Assembly: GCA_947594085.1 (NCBI GenBank)
Contig: CANQEB010000176.1
Span: forward strand, 1 to 5,637
Reading direction: 5' to 3'
Length of the DNA stretch: 5,637 nt
DNA from: an uncultured Lachnospiraceae bacterium
GTDB taxonomy: Bacteria > Bacillota > Clostridia > Lachnospirales > Lachnospiraceae
Shown one piece after another: positions 1-5,637 of the stretch. The notes under the pieces were generated by a model. The model had not been told where the DNA came from, did no database searches, and saw only the letters and a program-made list of their open reading frames with translations. A program made the translations under genes and the position numbers. Within the stretch, counting starts at the first letter, position 1; every line of letters starts with the position of its first letter.

Positions 1-780
1 CTCACCATGAACTGGTCCATGCACACGCTCCGGGATCTTCTCGTCCTTAAGCCCATGCACACGCTCCGGGATCTTCTCATCCTTAAGCCCATGCGCACGC
101 TCCGGGACATCCTCCTTCCTACTAAAAAGCTCATCCATCCTGTGGTTCCTGACATTGTCGGCCAGAGGCAGCAACAGATAGACGTCGCTGCGGTAGCTCT
201 TGAAATACAGCTCATGCGCGAGCAGCTTCTCCAGAAATTTTCCCTCGCACAGATAGACGATATTGCCATCCTCCAGCTTCCGCCGCATCGTAAACATATA
301 GTTCCGAAGCGCTTTTTGTCCGTCTCCGGAGACAGCAATGGCGCTGATGTCGATAATCGGATAGCCCTCTTCCTGAATGTGATTCAGGTGTGAGATCCAT
401 GCGTCAGACAGCTGTTTTATCACCTCTCCCCCGCGGTAATCAGCCCGGATGGCGATGGAGAGAATGAAGAGATGATTTCCCTCTTCGCTATACTGCGCGA
501 TCTCATCCGGGCGGATATCATCATCCCGGATCACGGTCGTCTCATCGCGGATATCCTTATAAAGCGCATCCGTGCATGGGAAAAAATTGATGTATCCGGC
601 AAGCCGATCCTGCTCTTCATCCATAACGCAGATAAACGAATCACGGTTTTCGTTGTAGCGGGCCACCATGTTTTCCAGCTCTCCGACATATTGCTGGTCG
701 TACACTTCGGCGTCTACCTCCATGACCCGCGGAAGAAAATCCGTGTCAAAATCCAGCCCTGTCAGAACCCTGAATCCCAT
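1..780 (-). CDS. GNAT-type acyltransferase-like protein with C-terminal repeat tail (partial, 3' end missing)
   Basis: The frame is open for 260 codons from ATG at 780 to the window edge, with no stop, so the C-terminus is missing. The start is well supported: GGAGG lies 8 nt upstream, and the preceding potD gene ends 13 nt before it. Residues 1-200 look like a GNAT fold. There is a strand and hairpin near 47-67 (SFICVMDEEQDRLAGYINF). A motif-A-like segment follows at 104-124 (LFILSIAIRADYRGGEVIKQL), and a motif-B-like helix and strand at 150-178 contain ALRNYMFTMRRKLEDG. The acyl-CoA loop is degenerate: the usual R/Q-x-x-G-x-G/A reads RGGEVI at 116-121. Residues 221-256 are three 12-residue repeats rich in Lys, Glu, Asp, Arg and His. 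GNAT proteins transfer acyl groups from acyl-CoA to amines. Acetylation of an imported polyamine is attractive from context but unproven. A non-catalytic or peptide/protein acetylating role is also possible. Confidence 0.75.
   Translation of the reverse strand, partial: MGFRVLTGLDFDTDFLPRVMEVDAEVYDQQYVGELENMVARYNENRDSFICVMDEEQDRLAGYINFFPCTDALYKDIRDETTVIRDDDIRPDEIAQYSEEGNHLFILSIAIRADYRGGEVIKQLSDAWISHLNHIQEEGYPIIDISAIAVSGDGQKALRNYMFTMRRKLEDGNIVYLCEGKFLEKLLAHELYFKSYRSDVYLLLPLADNVRNHRMDELFSRKEDVPERAHGLKDEKIPERVHGLKDEKIPERVHGPVHGE
13..120. repeat. Tandem repeat, three copies of 36 bp (12 codons), inside the GNAT-like gene
   Basis: Three head-to-tail 36-bp units lie in frame at 120-85, 84-49 and 48-13, read on the minus strand. 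They encode RKEDVPERAHGL, KDEKIPERVHGL and KDEKIPERVHGP. The second and third units differ at about 4 of 36 bases and the first from the second at about 7, so the two distal copies look most recently duplicated. A short echo (VHGE) follows before the window ends. Because the unit is a multiple of three, gain or loss of copies would lengthen or shorten the tail without breaking the frame. Confidence 0.9.
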
Positions 781-788
781 AAGCCTTT

Positions 789-793
789 CCTCC
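789..793 (-). promoter_or_regulatory. Ribosome binding site of the GNAT-like gene
   Basis: GGAGG on the minus strand lies 8 nt before the ATG at 780 and directly after the potD stop codon (796-794). It fixes the start of the partial gene and supports co-transcription with potD. Confidence 0.8.
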
Positions 794-1855
794 TCAATCT
801 GCCTTCAATTCCTTCCACAAAGTATCCATCAGATCTGTGGTCTCCTGACTCATCTGCACCGATACCTCACAGTTCTCTGTCGCATCATCCGGCGGGACGA
901 GCGATTCATCAGCCCTCTCTTCTTCCGACAGAGACGCAAGCACCGCCTCATTCGGCGTGGAATAATAAATATATTCAAAATTCTTCTTCGCCACATCTTC
1001 CCGGCACAGGAAATCCAGGAACTGCTGCGCCGCATCCAAATCATCACAGTATTTCGTCACTCCCCAGGAATCCAACCATACGTTGGAGCCTTCTTTGGGA
1101 ACGACATAGGCAAGATTTTCGTTGTACTGATGCCCCAAATATGCCTCGCCCGAGTACACGACCGCCATCGTGGCATTCCCGGCAACCACTTCGTCCCTCG
1201 CCTCGTCAACCAAGTACGCCTGGACATCTGGCTTCTGCTTCAACAAGAGCTCCTGCGCTTCGCGCAGCTCTGCCTCACTGTCACTGTTCAGAGAATAACC
1301 CAGATATTTCAATGCCACCATAAAAGTGTCGCGGATGCTGTTTTGCATGACAATCTCCCCAGCATACTTGCCGTTGAAGAGAACGTCCCAACTGTCGACC
1401 GGGCCATCTGTCTTTGTCGTGTCATAGAGAATTCCCACAGTACCCCAGAAATAGGGAACTGTATACGCATTTTCAGGATCGAATGCCTTGGAAAACTCCC
1501 AATAGCGCTCTCCGATATTGTTCTTGTATTCAAGCTGATCCATATCGATCTTCTGGAATTCTCCCTCTTCGATCAATTTCTGCAGCATATAATCAGACGT
1601 ACAGAGCAAATCATACTCGATCGCCCCGGATTTATATTTCGTGTACATTTCCTCCGGCGTCAATGCCTCCTCGTAATGAATCCGAATTCCAGTTTCCTCC
1701 GTAAACTGATCGATCATATCCGGGTCCATATACTCGCCGTAATTGAACACAGTCAGCTCTCTCTTTTCCTTCTCTTTTCCCCCGCACCCAGCGAGGCTCA
1801 CGCAGGCAGCACCCAATACAACTGCCAGCAGGACAGCATTTTTTCTCTTTCTCAT
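794..1855 (-). CDS. potD: Polyamine ABC transporter substrate-binding lipoprotein PotD
   Basis: This 353-residue protein is the extracellular receptor that hands spermidine, putrescine or a related polyamine to the PotBC channel. The N-terminus is a lipoprotein signal: KRK at 3-5, a hydrophobic stretch to about 20, and lipobox LAGC with the lipidated Cys24. The mature part has the PotD/PotF pattern: FNYGEYM at 37-43, YDLLCTSDYM at 81-90, VPYFWGTVGILYD at 133-145, VWLDSW at 259-264 and YSTPN at 298-302. Compared from memory with E. coli PotD, Trp260 and Asp262 match the key Trp255/Asp257 pair. Tyr39 and Tyr234 replace two tryptophans, Ser173 replaces Asp168 and Asp176 replaces Glu171. The exact ligand is therefore uncertain. 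The start overlaps the potC stop by 4 nt (ATGA), with GGGAAGAG upstream. Length is normal for the family. Confidence 0.93.
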   Translation of the reverse strand: MRKRKNAVLLAVVLGAACVSLAGCGGKEKEKRELTVFNYGEYMDPDMIDQFTEETGIRIHYEEALTPEEMYTKYKSGAIEYDLLCTSDYMLQKLIEEGEFQKIDMDQLEYKNNIGERYWEFSKAFDPENAYTVPYFWGTVGILYDTTKTDGPVDSWDVLFNGKYAGEIVMQNSIRDTFMVALKYLGYSLNSDSEAELREAQELLLKQKPDVQAYLVDEARDEVVAGNATMAVVYSGEAYLGHQYNENLAYVVPKEGSNVWLDSWGVTKYCDDLDAAQQFLDFLCREDVAKKNFEYIYYSTPNEAVLASLSEEERADESLVPPDDATENCEVSVQMSQETTDLMDTLWKELKAD

Positions 1856-2688
1856 AGTGTGAACTCTTCCCTTTCATTTGATTCCTGTGCGAGATAATAC
1901 TTGCGGTTTTTCTTTTCGTTGCGCGCCCCTACATGGTTTACTACAAGCAGCAGACATAATACTACCAGAAAAATCAAAGTCGAAAGCGCATACATCTCCG
2001 GCTTGATTCCTTTTCGTATTTCTCCGTAAATCATGGTCGACAGAGTATTGACCCCAGCGCCCTTCGTGAAATAAGTGATCACAAAATCATCGATGGACAT
2101 GGTAAACGCCATAAAAAAGCCGGACAGGACCCCACCCATAAGCTGCGGGAGCATGATCTTAAAAAAGCCATACAGCGCATTCGCCCCGAGATCTCTTGCC
2201 GCCTCGTAGATGCTGATATTCATTCTCTGTAGCTGAGGCATAACGCTCATAATAACATAAGGGATATTGAACGTAATATGTGCCAACAGGACACTTCCAA
2301 AGCCCAATGGAATGAAATGGATAAACCATAGCATCAAAGCAATGCCAGTCACAATGTCCGCATTCAACATAGGAATATTGGTGAAAATCATCATAATCCG
2401 GTAATTCCGGCGACTCATCGCATGAATCCCCAGCGCACCCGATACACCGATTATCGTGGCAATCAGCGCCGACGCGAACGCAAGCACCAGTGTCGTAATC
2501 AAGGCCTCCCTGATCTGCGCATTTGCGAACAGTCCCCGGTACCAATCCAGAGTGAATCCACCCCAAACTACCCGCGAACGCGAATTGTTGAACGACAATA
2601 CGATCAGCACAAAAATCGGAATATATAAAAACAGGAGGATCAGTGCGATGTAGCATCTGCTCATCAGATCCTTTAACTTCTCTACCAT
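1852..2688 (-). CDS. potC: Polyamine ABC transporter permease PotC
   Basis: One of the two membrane subunits that form the polyamine channel; 278 residues. Hydrophobic segments, likely transmembrane, lie near 12-33, 63-88, 98-122, 130-150, 185-205 and 234-252. The cytoplasmic EAA loop that docks on the ATPase is clear at 162-169 (EAARDLGA), followed by a KIMLPQL stretch. The segment FMAFTMSIDDFVITYF at 192-207 is characteristic of PotC/PotI permeases, which separates this gene from potB. The start at 2688 overlaps the potB stop by 7 nt (ATGGTAG), and a purine-rich GGGAAGAAG lies about 8 nt upstream, inside potB. The C-terminus is charged and cytoplasmic (RNEKKNRKYY). Transport of spermidine versus putrescine cannot be told from the permease. 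Confidence 0.94.
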   Translation of the reverse strand: MVEKLKDLMSRCYIALILLFLYIPIFVLIVLSFNNSRSRVVWGGFTLDWYRGLFANAQIREALITTLVLAFASALIATIIGVSGALGIHAMSRRNYRIMMIFTNIPMLNADIVTGIALMLWFIHFIPLGFGSVLLAHITFNIPYVIMSVMPQLQRMNISIYEAARDLGANALYGFFKIMLPQLMGGVLSGFFMAFTMSIDDFVITYFTKGAGVNTLSTMIYGEIRKGIKPEMYALSTLIFLVVLCLLLVVNHVGARNEKKNRKYYLAQESNEREEFTL

Positions 2689-3518
2689 ATCGCAGACTTC
2701 TTCCCTTCCACGTCATTTTTCATGGTAAACGCCATACTGATCAACACAAAAATCATCAGAGTGACCGACAGCCCTGATCCGAGATTCCAGTTTGCGCTCT
2801 TGGTAAATTCCTGCTCGATCACATTGCCGATCAGCTGCATCTTTCCGCCGCCCAAAATATCAGAAATCACAAAGGAGGTCATCGAGGGAACAAAGACCAT
2901 CACGATACCGCTCAAAAGTCCCGGGAGAGACAGCGGCAAGATGATTCGAAAGAAAATGGTCAAGCTCTCCGCGCCCAGATCCCGCGCCGCCTCCAGGATA
3001 TCCTCATCAATCTCCGCGATCGCATTAAACAATGGAAGAATCATATAGAGCAGATAGTCATACACAACGCCTATCATCACCGCTGTGCCGGTATTGGCAA
3101 TTGCCAATGGCTGCAGCCCCAGCTTCTGCACGATAAAGTTCAAAATACCGTTCGGCGACAGGATCATCTGCCACGCCAGGATCCGCAGGATAAAATTCAT
3201 CCACATTGGCAGGATAACAATAAACAGCGCGAAACCCCTCTGTCCAAGATTCAGCCTGCGCATTGCCAGCACCATCGGATAGGCCAGCAAAATGCAAATC
3301 ACCGTGCAGCCCAAGGCAATCTTCAGGGAAAAAAGCAACGCTTTGAAATGAATCGGATCAAACAGCGCCAGCACATTCTCTATCGAGAAGCCACCTTCCC
3401 TTGCGGTAAACGCATAGCGAAAGATTACCAGCATAGGAATGACCGTAAATCCCACCACCCAGATTATGTATGGTGAAGAAAACCAGGCTCGCTTATTGAT
3501 ATTTTTTCTTTTAATCAT
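2682..3518 (-). CDS. potB: Polyamine ABC transporter permease PotB
   Basis: The first membrane subunit of the importer; 278 residues. A basic N-terminus ([10 protein letters not shown]) precedes hydrophobic segments near 16-36, 62-85, 97-119, 145-168, 198-219 and 249-266, consistent with six transmembrane helices. [16 protein letters not shown] at 105-120 followed by SPNGILN is typical of PotB/PotH permeases. The EAA loop sits at 176-183 (EAARDLGA), followed by [12 protein letters not shown]. Its start overlaps the potA stop by 8 nt (ATGATTAA). GGAGG inside potA is 12 nt away, and the closer AAAGAGA may help, so translation is probably coupled to potA. PotB and PotC share the EAARDLGA loop, as expected for two subunits meeting one PotA dimer. 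Confidence 0.94.
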   Translation of the reverse strand: MIKRKNINKRAWFSSPYIIWVVGFTVIPMLVIFRYAFTAREGGFSIENVLALFDPIHFKALLFSLKIALGCTVICILLAYPMVLAMRRLNLGQRGFALFIVILPMWMNFILRILAWQMILSPNGILNFIVQKLGLQPLAIANTGTAVMIGVVYDYLLYMILPLFNAIAEIDEDILEAARDLGAESLTIFFRIILPLSLPGLLSGIVMVFVPSMTSFVISDILGGGKMQLIGNVIEQEFTKSANWNLGSGLSVTLMIFVLISMAFTMKNDVEGKKSAIW

Positions 3519-4584
3519 TCTCTTTGCTTACCTCCGCATCCGCAGAATGCGGCTTATGCATGATCTGGATGTTATCGGGAAGAATTGTGAGCCCTTTCAT
3601 CGTCCCCACCGGCGCGGGATTCACACTCTGAACCATCCACTCATACTCTCCGACACGGACCTTGATCTCATAGTAGGCGCCCTTAAAGATAGTAGAGATC
3701 ACCATGCCCTTCAGATAACCTTCCTCTTCCTCGACAAGCACAAGATCCTCCGGCCGAATCACCACATCGACCAATTCGTCTTTTCCGAATCCGACATCAA
3801 CGCAAGGAATCTTTGCCCCTTGTATCTCCACCAGACAGTCACGCCTCATGATGCCGTCAATAATGTTGCTCTCACCGATAAAATCCGCGACAAACGCATT
3901 CTGCGGCTCGTCATATATGCTCTTGGAGCTTCCGATCTGCTGTATGATTCCCTTGTTCATAACAATGATACGGTCAGACATGGTAAGAGCCTCTTCCTGA
4001 TCGTGCGTGACATACACAAACGTAATGCCCACCTCTTTTTTGATCTTGATCAGCTCCCGCTGCATCCCCTGTCTGAGCTTTAGATCCAGCGCGCCAAGTG
4101 GTTCATCCAGCAAGAGAACCTGCGGCTCATTCACAATTGCGCGGGCGATTGCCACACGCTGCTGTTGTCCACCGCTCAAGGATGTCGGGCTTCGCTTTTC
4201 GTAGCCTTCCATGTTTACCAGCTTCAAAGCATATCTCACCTTGTCTCTGATATACTCTCGACTCTTCTTTTTCAGCTGCAGTCCGAAAGCGATATTCTCC
4301 TCCACGTTCATATGGGGAAACAACGAATATTTCTGAAAAACGGTGTTGACATTGCGCTTATCCGGAGAAAGCCCGGTGATGTCTCTTCCATCAAAAAGAA
4401 CGCGCCCCTCATCCGGTCTCTCAAAGCCTCCGATAATCCGCAAGGTCGTCGATTTTCCGCAGCCGGACGGACCCAGCAGCGTGATAAATTCATTTCGGTT
4501 AATTCCAAGACTGAAATTGTTCAGAATCTTTTTCCCGTCAAAAGATTTGCTGACGGAGTCCAACTCCAAAATAATATCCTGCAT
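3511..4584 (-). CDS. potA: Polyamine ABC transporter ATP-binding protein PotA
   Basis: The ATPase that drives polyamine import; 357 residues, cytoplasmic and membrane-associated. All nucleotide-binding motifs are intact: Walker [10 protein letters not shown] at 38-46, Q-loop Gln84, signature LSGGQ at 136-140, Walker B VLLLDE at 156-161, D-loop ALD at 165-167 and switch His194. A C-terminal TOBE-type regulatory domain spans about 240-345, with [10 protein letters not shown] at 275-284. This combination, next to PotB, PotC and PotD genes, marks the polyamine branch of the CUT1/PotA-like ATPases. The start at 4584 is preceded by AAGGAGG with a 5-nt spacer, which overlaps the stop codon of the regulator (TAAGGAGG), so the two genes are very likely on one transcript. 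The last 8 nt overlap potB. Confidence 0.95.
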   Translation of the reverse strand: MQDIILELDSVSKSFDGKKILNNFSLGINRNEFITLLGPSGCGKSTTLRIIGGFERPDEGRVLFDGRDITGLSPDKRNVNTVFQKYSLFPHMNVEENIAFGLQLKKKSREYIRDKVRYALKLVNMEGYEKRSPTSLSGGQQQRVAIARAIVNEPQVLLLDEPLGALDLKLRQGMQRELIKIKKEVGITFVYVTHDQEEALTMSDRIIVMNKGIIQQIGSSKSIYDEPQNAFVADFIGESNIIDGIMRRDCLVEIQGAKIPCVDVGFGKDELVDVVIRPEDLVLVEEEEGYLKGMVISTIFKGAYYEIKVRVGEYEWMVQSVNPAPVGTMKGLTILPDNIQIMHKPHSADAEVSKEND

Positions 4585-4589
4585 GGTGT

Positions 4590-4596
4590 CCTCCTT
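4590..4596 (-). promoter_or_regulatory. Ribosome binding site of potA overlapping the regulator stop codon
   Basis: AAGGAGG, a near-perfect anti-Shine-Dalgarno match, lies 5 nt before the potA ATG. Its first two A bases belong to the TAA stop of the upstream regulator gene. Ribosomes finishing the regulator would therefore sit on the potA initiation site. Confidence 0.85.
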
Positions 4597-5155
4597 AGAA
4601 GCTTGGGGGGCTGCTGACCCAGATCAGGGAAGAAACTTTTTCGCAAGCAGAACTGATCTTATGTTTCTTGTCTGCAGGGAACAAAAAAGAATCTCCCTCA
4701 TTGATATTATAAGTGTGATCTCCATACTGCAGCAGAACAGACCCTTCCAACACATAGCCGAATTCCTCCCCTTCATGAGGCTTATCCTCCGGCATCGACT
4801 GTCCCGGCTGCAGTCTCACGAGAATCGGTTCCAGGCTCCTGCTCTGCGCCGTCGCGATCAACCAGGATATGCTGTTCTTATGCTCATCTTCCTTTTCAAA
4901 ATAGTCTTCCTTGCGGTAGACGATCTGTACATCTCCCTCCTCGCGGAAAAAATCCGAAAGATTTGTGCCCAAGCACTCTACAATATCCAGCAGTGTGGAC
5001 ACGGAAGGAGCCGTCAACCCGCGCTCCAGCTGTGAAATGAATCCCTTGGTAAGCTCTGTCCGATCCGCCAATTCCTCCTGCGTCAGATCATTCTGGTTGC
5101 GCAAGTCACGGATCTTAATCCCAATCTGTTCTTCTATGCTCATCTCTTTTTCCAT
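4595..5155 (-). CDS. XRE-family transcriptional regulator with cupin sensor domain (PuuR-like)
   Basis: A 186-residue DNA-binding regulator. Residues 10-68 form an XRE/Cro-type helix-turn-helix ([19 protein letters not shown], recognition helix near [11 protein letters not shown] at 36-46). Residues about 105-182 form a cupin barrel: [13 protein letters not shown] at 126-138 matches cupin motif 1 and [12 protein letters not shown] at 154-165 matches motif 2. Only single histidines (127, 165) and Glu131 remain of the metal-ligand set, so it may bind an organic ligand without metal. Length, domain order and the C-terminal end resemble E. coli PuuR, the putrescine-responsive repressor. The gene leads the pot operon, which suggests polyamine-responsive, autoregulated control; this is inference. 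ATG at 5155 is chosen because a weak AAGAAAGAG lies upstream. The ATG at 5143 (MSIEEQ) is a possible alternative. Confidence 0.9.
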   Translation of the reverse strand: MEKEMSIEEQIGIKIRDLRNQNDLTQEELADRTELTKGFISQLERGLTAPSVSTLLDIVECLGTNLSDFFREEGDVQIVYRKEDYFEKEDEHKNSISWLIATAQSRSLEPILVRLQPGQSMPEDKPHEGEEFGYVLEGSVLLQYGDHTYNINEGDSFLFPADKKHKISSACEKVSSLIWVSSPPSF

Positions 5156-5171
5156 ATTTTCTCTTTCTTAC

Positions 5172-5182
5172 ATTTACTAAAT
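5172..5182. promoter_or_regulatory. Candidate operator palindrome in the regulator-pot leader
   Basis: ATTTACTAAAT is a perfect 11-bp inverted repeat around one central base, placed about 12-22 nt downstream of the expected transcription start. The core TACTAAA recurs at 5211-5217, within the promoter spacer, 36 bp away in the same orientation. Such placement suits a repressor site for the adjacent XRE regulator, but AT-rich sequence yields short palindromes by chance. Confidence 0.35.
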
Positions 5183-5200
5183 TTTTTGTTTACCCATTCA

Positions 5201-5228
5201 ATTATACACATACTAAACCTAAAGTCAA
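5201..5228 (-). promoter_or_regulatory. Sigma-A-type promoter of the regulator-potABCD-GNAT operon
   Basis: Read on the minus strand, TTGACT (5228-5223) and TATAAT (5206-5201) are separated by 16 bp. This is five of six and six of six matches to the housekeeping consensus. Transcription should begin near 5194, giving a leader of about 40 nt before the regulator ATG. The promoter lies just after the terminator of the upstream gene. An additional AGTTGA at 5242-5237 repeats the bases around the -35 element 12 bp upstream. Confidence 0.8.
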
Positions 5229-5277
5229 CTATTATTTCAACTTATAGCAATTCCATTCTGGTGTGCAGGATTCTGCC

Positions 5278-5330
5278 AAACAAAAAGGAGGATATCTTCC
5301 AGTCTGTTCATGACCTTCGAGATATCCCCC
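5278..5330 (-). terminator. Intrinsic terminator of the upstream oxidoreductase gene
   Basis: On the minus strand, GGGGGATATCT (5330-5320) pairs with AGATATCCTCC (5297-5287) over 11 bp with a single G-U wobble. A 22-nt loop lies between, and UUUUUGUUU (5286-5278) follows at once. It starts about 25 nt after the stop codon at 5356. It separates the upstream gene from the pot operon promoter. In the plus direction the stem lacks a following T-run. Confidence 0.88.
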
Positions 5331-5355
5331 ATGCCGTCAATATATCAGATACTCT

Positions 5356-5637
5356 TTAATCTTGCAGCGATTTCTCCGCGTCCGCACGGCCGGTTCCTCC
5401 CATAAAGGAAGAATAATAGCCCGGTGTCAAAGGCTTCATCACGAAACGAGAGAGTGGTTTCACCGTCTCCCCCGTGGCAATGGATTCCTCCATACCAGCC
5501 AGCACCTCCAAGCAATGCAGCCCGTATTCCTTGCTGCAGCGATTCGGGCGACCGGATCGAATCGCATACGCCATCTCCGCTACGCCAACCCCTCGATGCC
5601 CATAAAAGTCAAATGGCGTGGGCTCGATGGTGTTCGT
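5356..5637 (-). CDS. Gfo/Idh/MocA-family oxidoreductase (partial, C-terminal 93 residues)
   Basis: The frame is open from the window edge to TAA at 5358-5356, so only the end of the gene is present. The visible part matches the C-terminal domain of Gfo/Idh/MocA NAD(P)-dependent dehydrogenases. PFDFYGHRGVGVAEMAYAI is followed by RSGRPNRCSKEYGLHCLEVL, the usual RG-x-G, GRPxRxS and H-x-LEVL run near the end of these proteins. GMEESIATGETVKPLSRF follows, then a short tail (ADAEKSLQD). These enzymes oxidise or reduce sugars, inositols and related compounds; the substrate cannot be told, because the Rossmann domain and catalytic Lys lie outside the window. A terminator follows, so it is probably the last gene of a separate transcript with no obvious link to polyamine uptake. 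Confidence 0.8.
   Translation of the reverse strand, partial: TNTIEPTPFDFYGHRGVGVAEMAYAIRSGRPNRCSKEYGLHCLEVLAGMEESIATGETVKPLSRFVMKPLTPGYYSSFMGGTGRADAEKSLQD

Noticed and set aside
13..120. CRISPR-like array, because the unit length is 36 bp
   Set aside because: The copies are directly adjacent with no spacers, are in frame within a gene, and no cas genes are present.
7..393. A plus-strand frame with repeated MHTLRDLL-type units
   Set aside because: The units are the reverse complement of the 36-bp repeat in the GNAT-like gene. The minus frame is longer, has a strong ribosome binding site and fits the operon.
472..1323. A 283-codon plus-strand frame across the GNAT-like gene and potD
   Set aside because: It crosses two well-supported minus-strand genes, is rich in Pro, Ser, His and Arg with no motif, and shows no start signal.
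668..1897. A 409-codon open frame on the plus strand opposite potD and the end of potC
   Set aside because: It lies antisense to a clear PotD lipoprotein and PotC with family motifs, has no recognisable domain or ribosome binding site, and its composition is what antisense translation of these genes gives.
5156..5200. Riboswitch or attenuator in the regulator leader
   Set aside because: The leader is only about 40 nt, AT-rich and without a stable hairpin or a terminator-like structure.
5287..5330. The paired GATATC elements as a regulator binding site
   Set aside because: The arms form an 11-bp stem followed by a U-run just after a stop codon, which a terminator explains better.

Overview
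The window reads as chromosomal DNA from a low-to-mid GC Firmicute, most likely a clostridial or Lachnospiraceae-type gut anaerobe. This rests on strong AAGGAGG-type ribosome binding sites, a sigma-A-like promoter, a Gram-positive style PotD lipoprotein and tightly overlapping genes. I cannot name the species. Every gene I can support lies on the minus strand, so the story runs from the high coordinates to the low ones.

Layout, in order of transcription. (1) 5637-5356: the last 93 codons of a Gfo/Idh/MocA-type NAD(P)-dependent oxidoreductase, followed by a clear intrinsic terminator (5330-5278). (2) 5277-5156: an AT-rich control region with a good promoter (TTGACT, 16 bp, TATAAT) and a candidate operator. 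(3) 5155-4595: an XRE-family helix-turn-helix regulator with a C-terminal cupin domain, similar in build to the putrescine regulator PuuR. (4) 4584-794: potA, potB, potC and potD, a complete polyamine (spermidine/putrescine-type) ABC importer. (5) 780-1: a GNAT-type acyltransferase-like protein, open at the window edge, whose C-terminal tail carries three copies of a charged 12-residue repeat.

The regulator, the four transporter genes and the GNAT gene look like one operon. Gaps are 10 and 13 nt, the pot genes overlap by 8, 7 and 4 nt, and no terminator or promoter is visible between them. The simplest model is that the cupin domain senses a polyamine or related ligand and controls its own promoter. 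PotD captures the ligand outside the membrane, PotB and PotC form the channel and PotA powers it. The co-transcribed GNAT-like protein may act on the imported compound, but this last step is inference only.

Most of the window is a conventional transporter operon. The less ordinary parts are the GNAT-like gene at its end (degenerate acyl-CoA loop, repeat tail), the substituted ligand-pocket positions in PotD, and the palindrome just downstream of the promoter. No RNA genes, mobile elements, CRISPR arrays or riboswitches were recognised.
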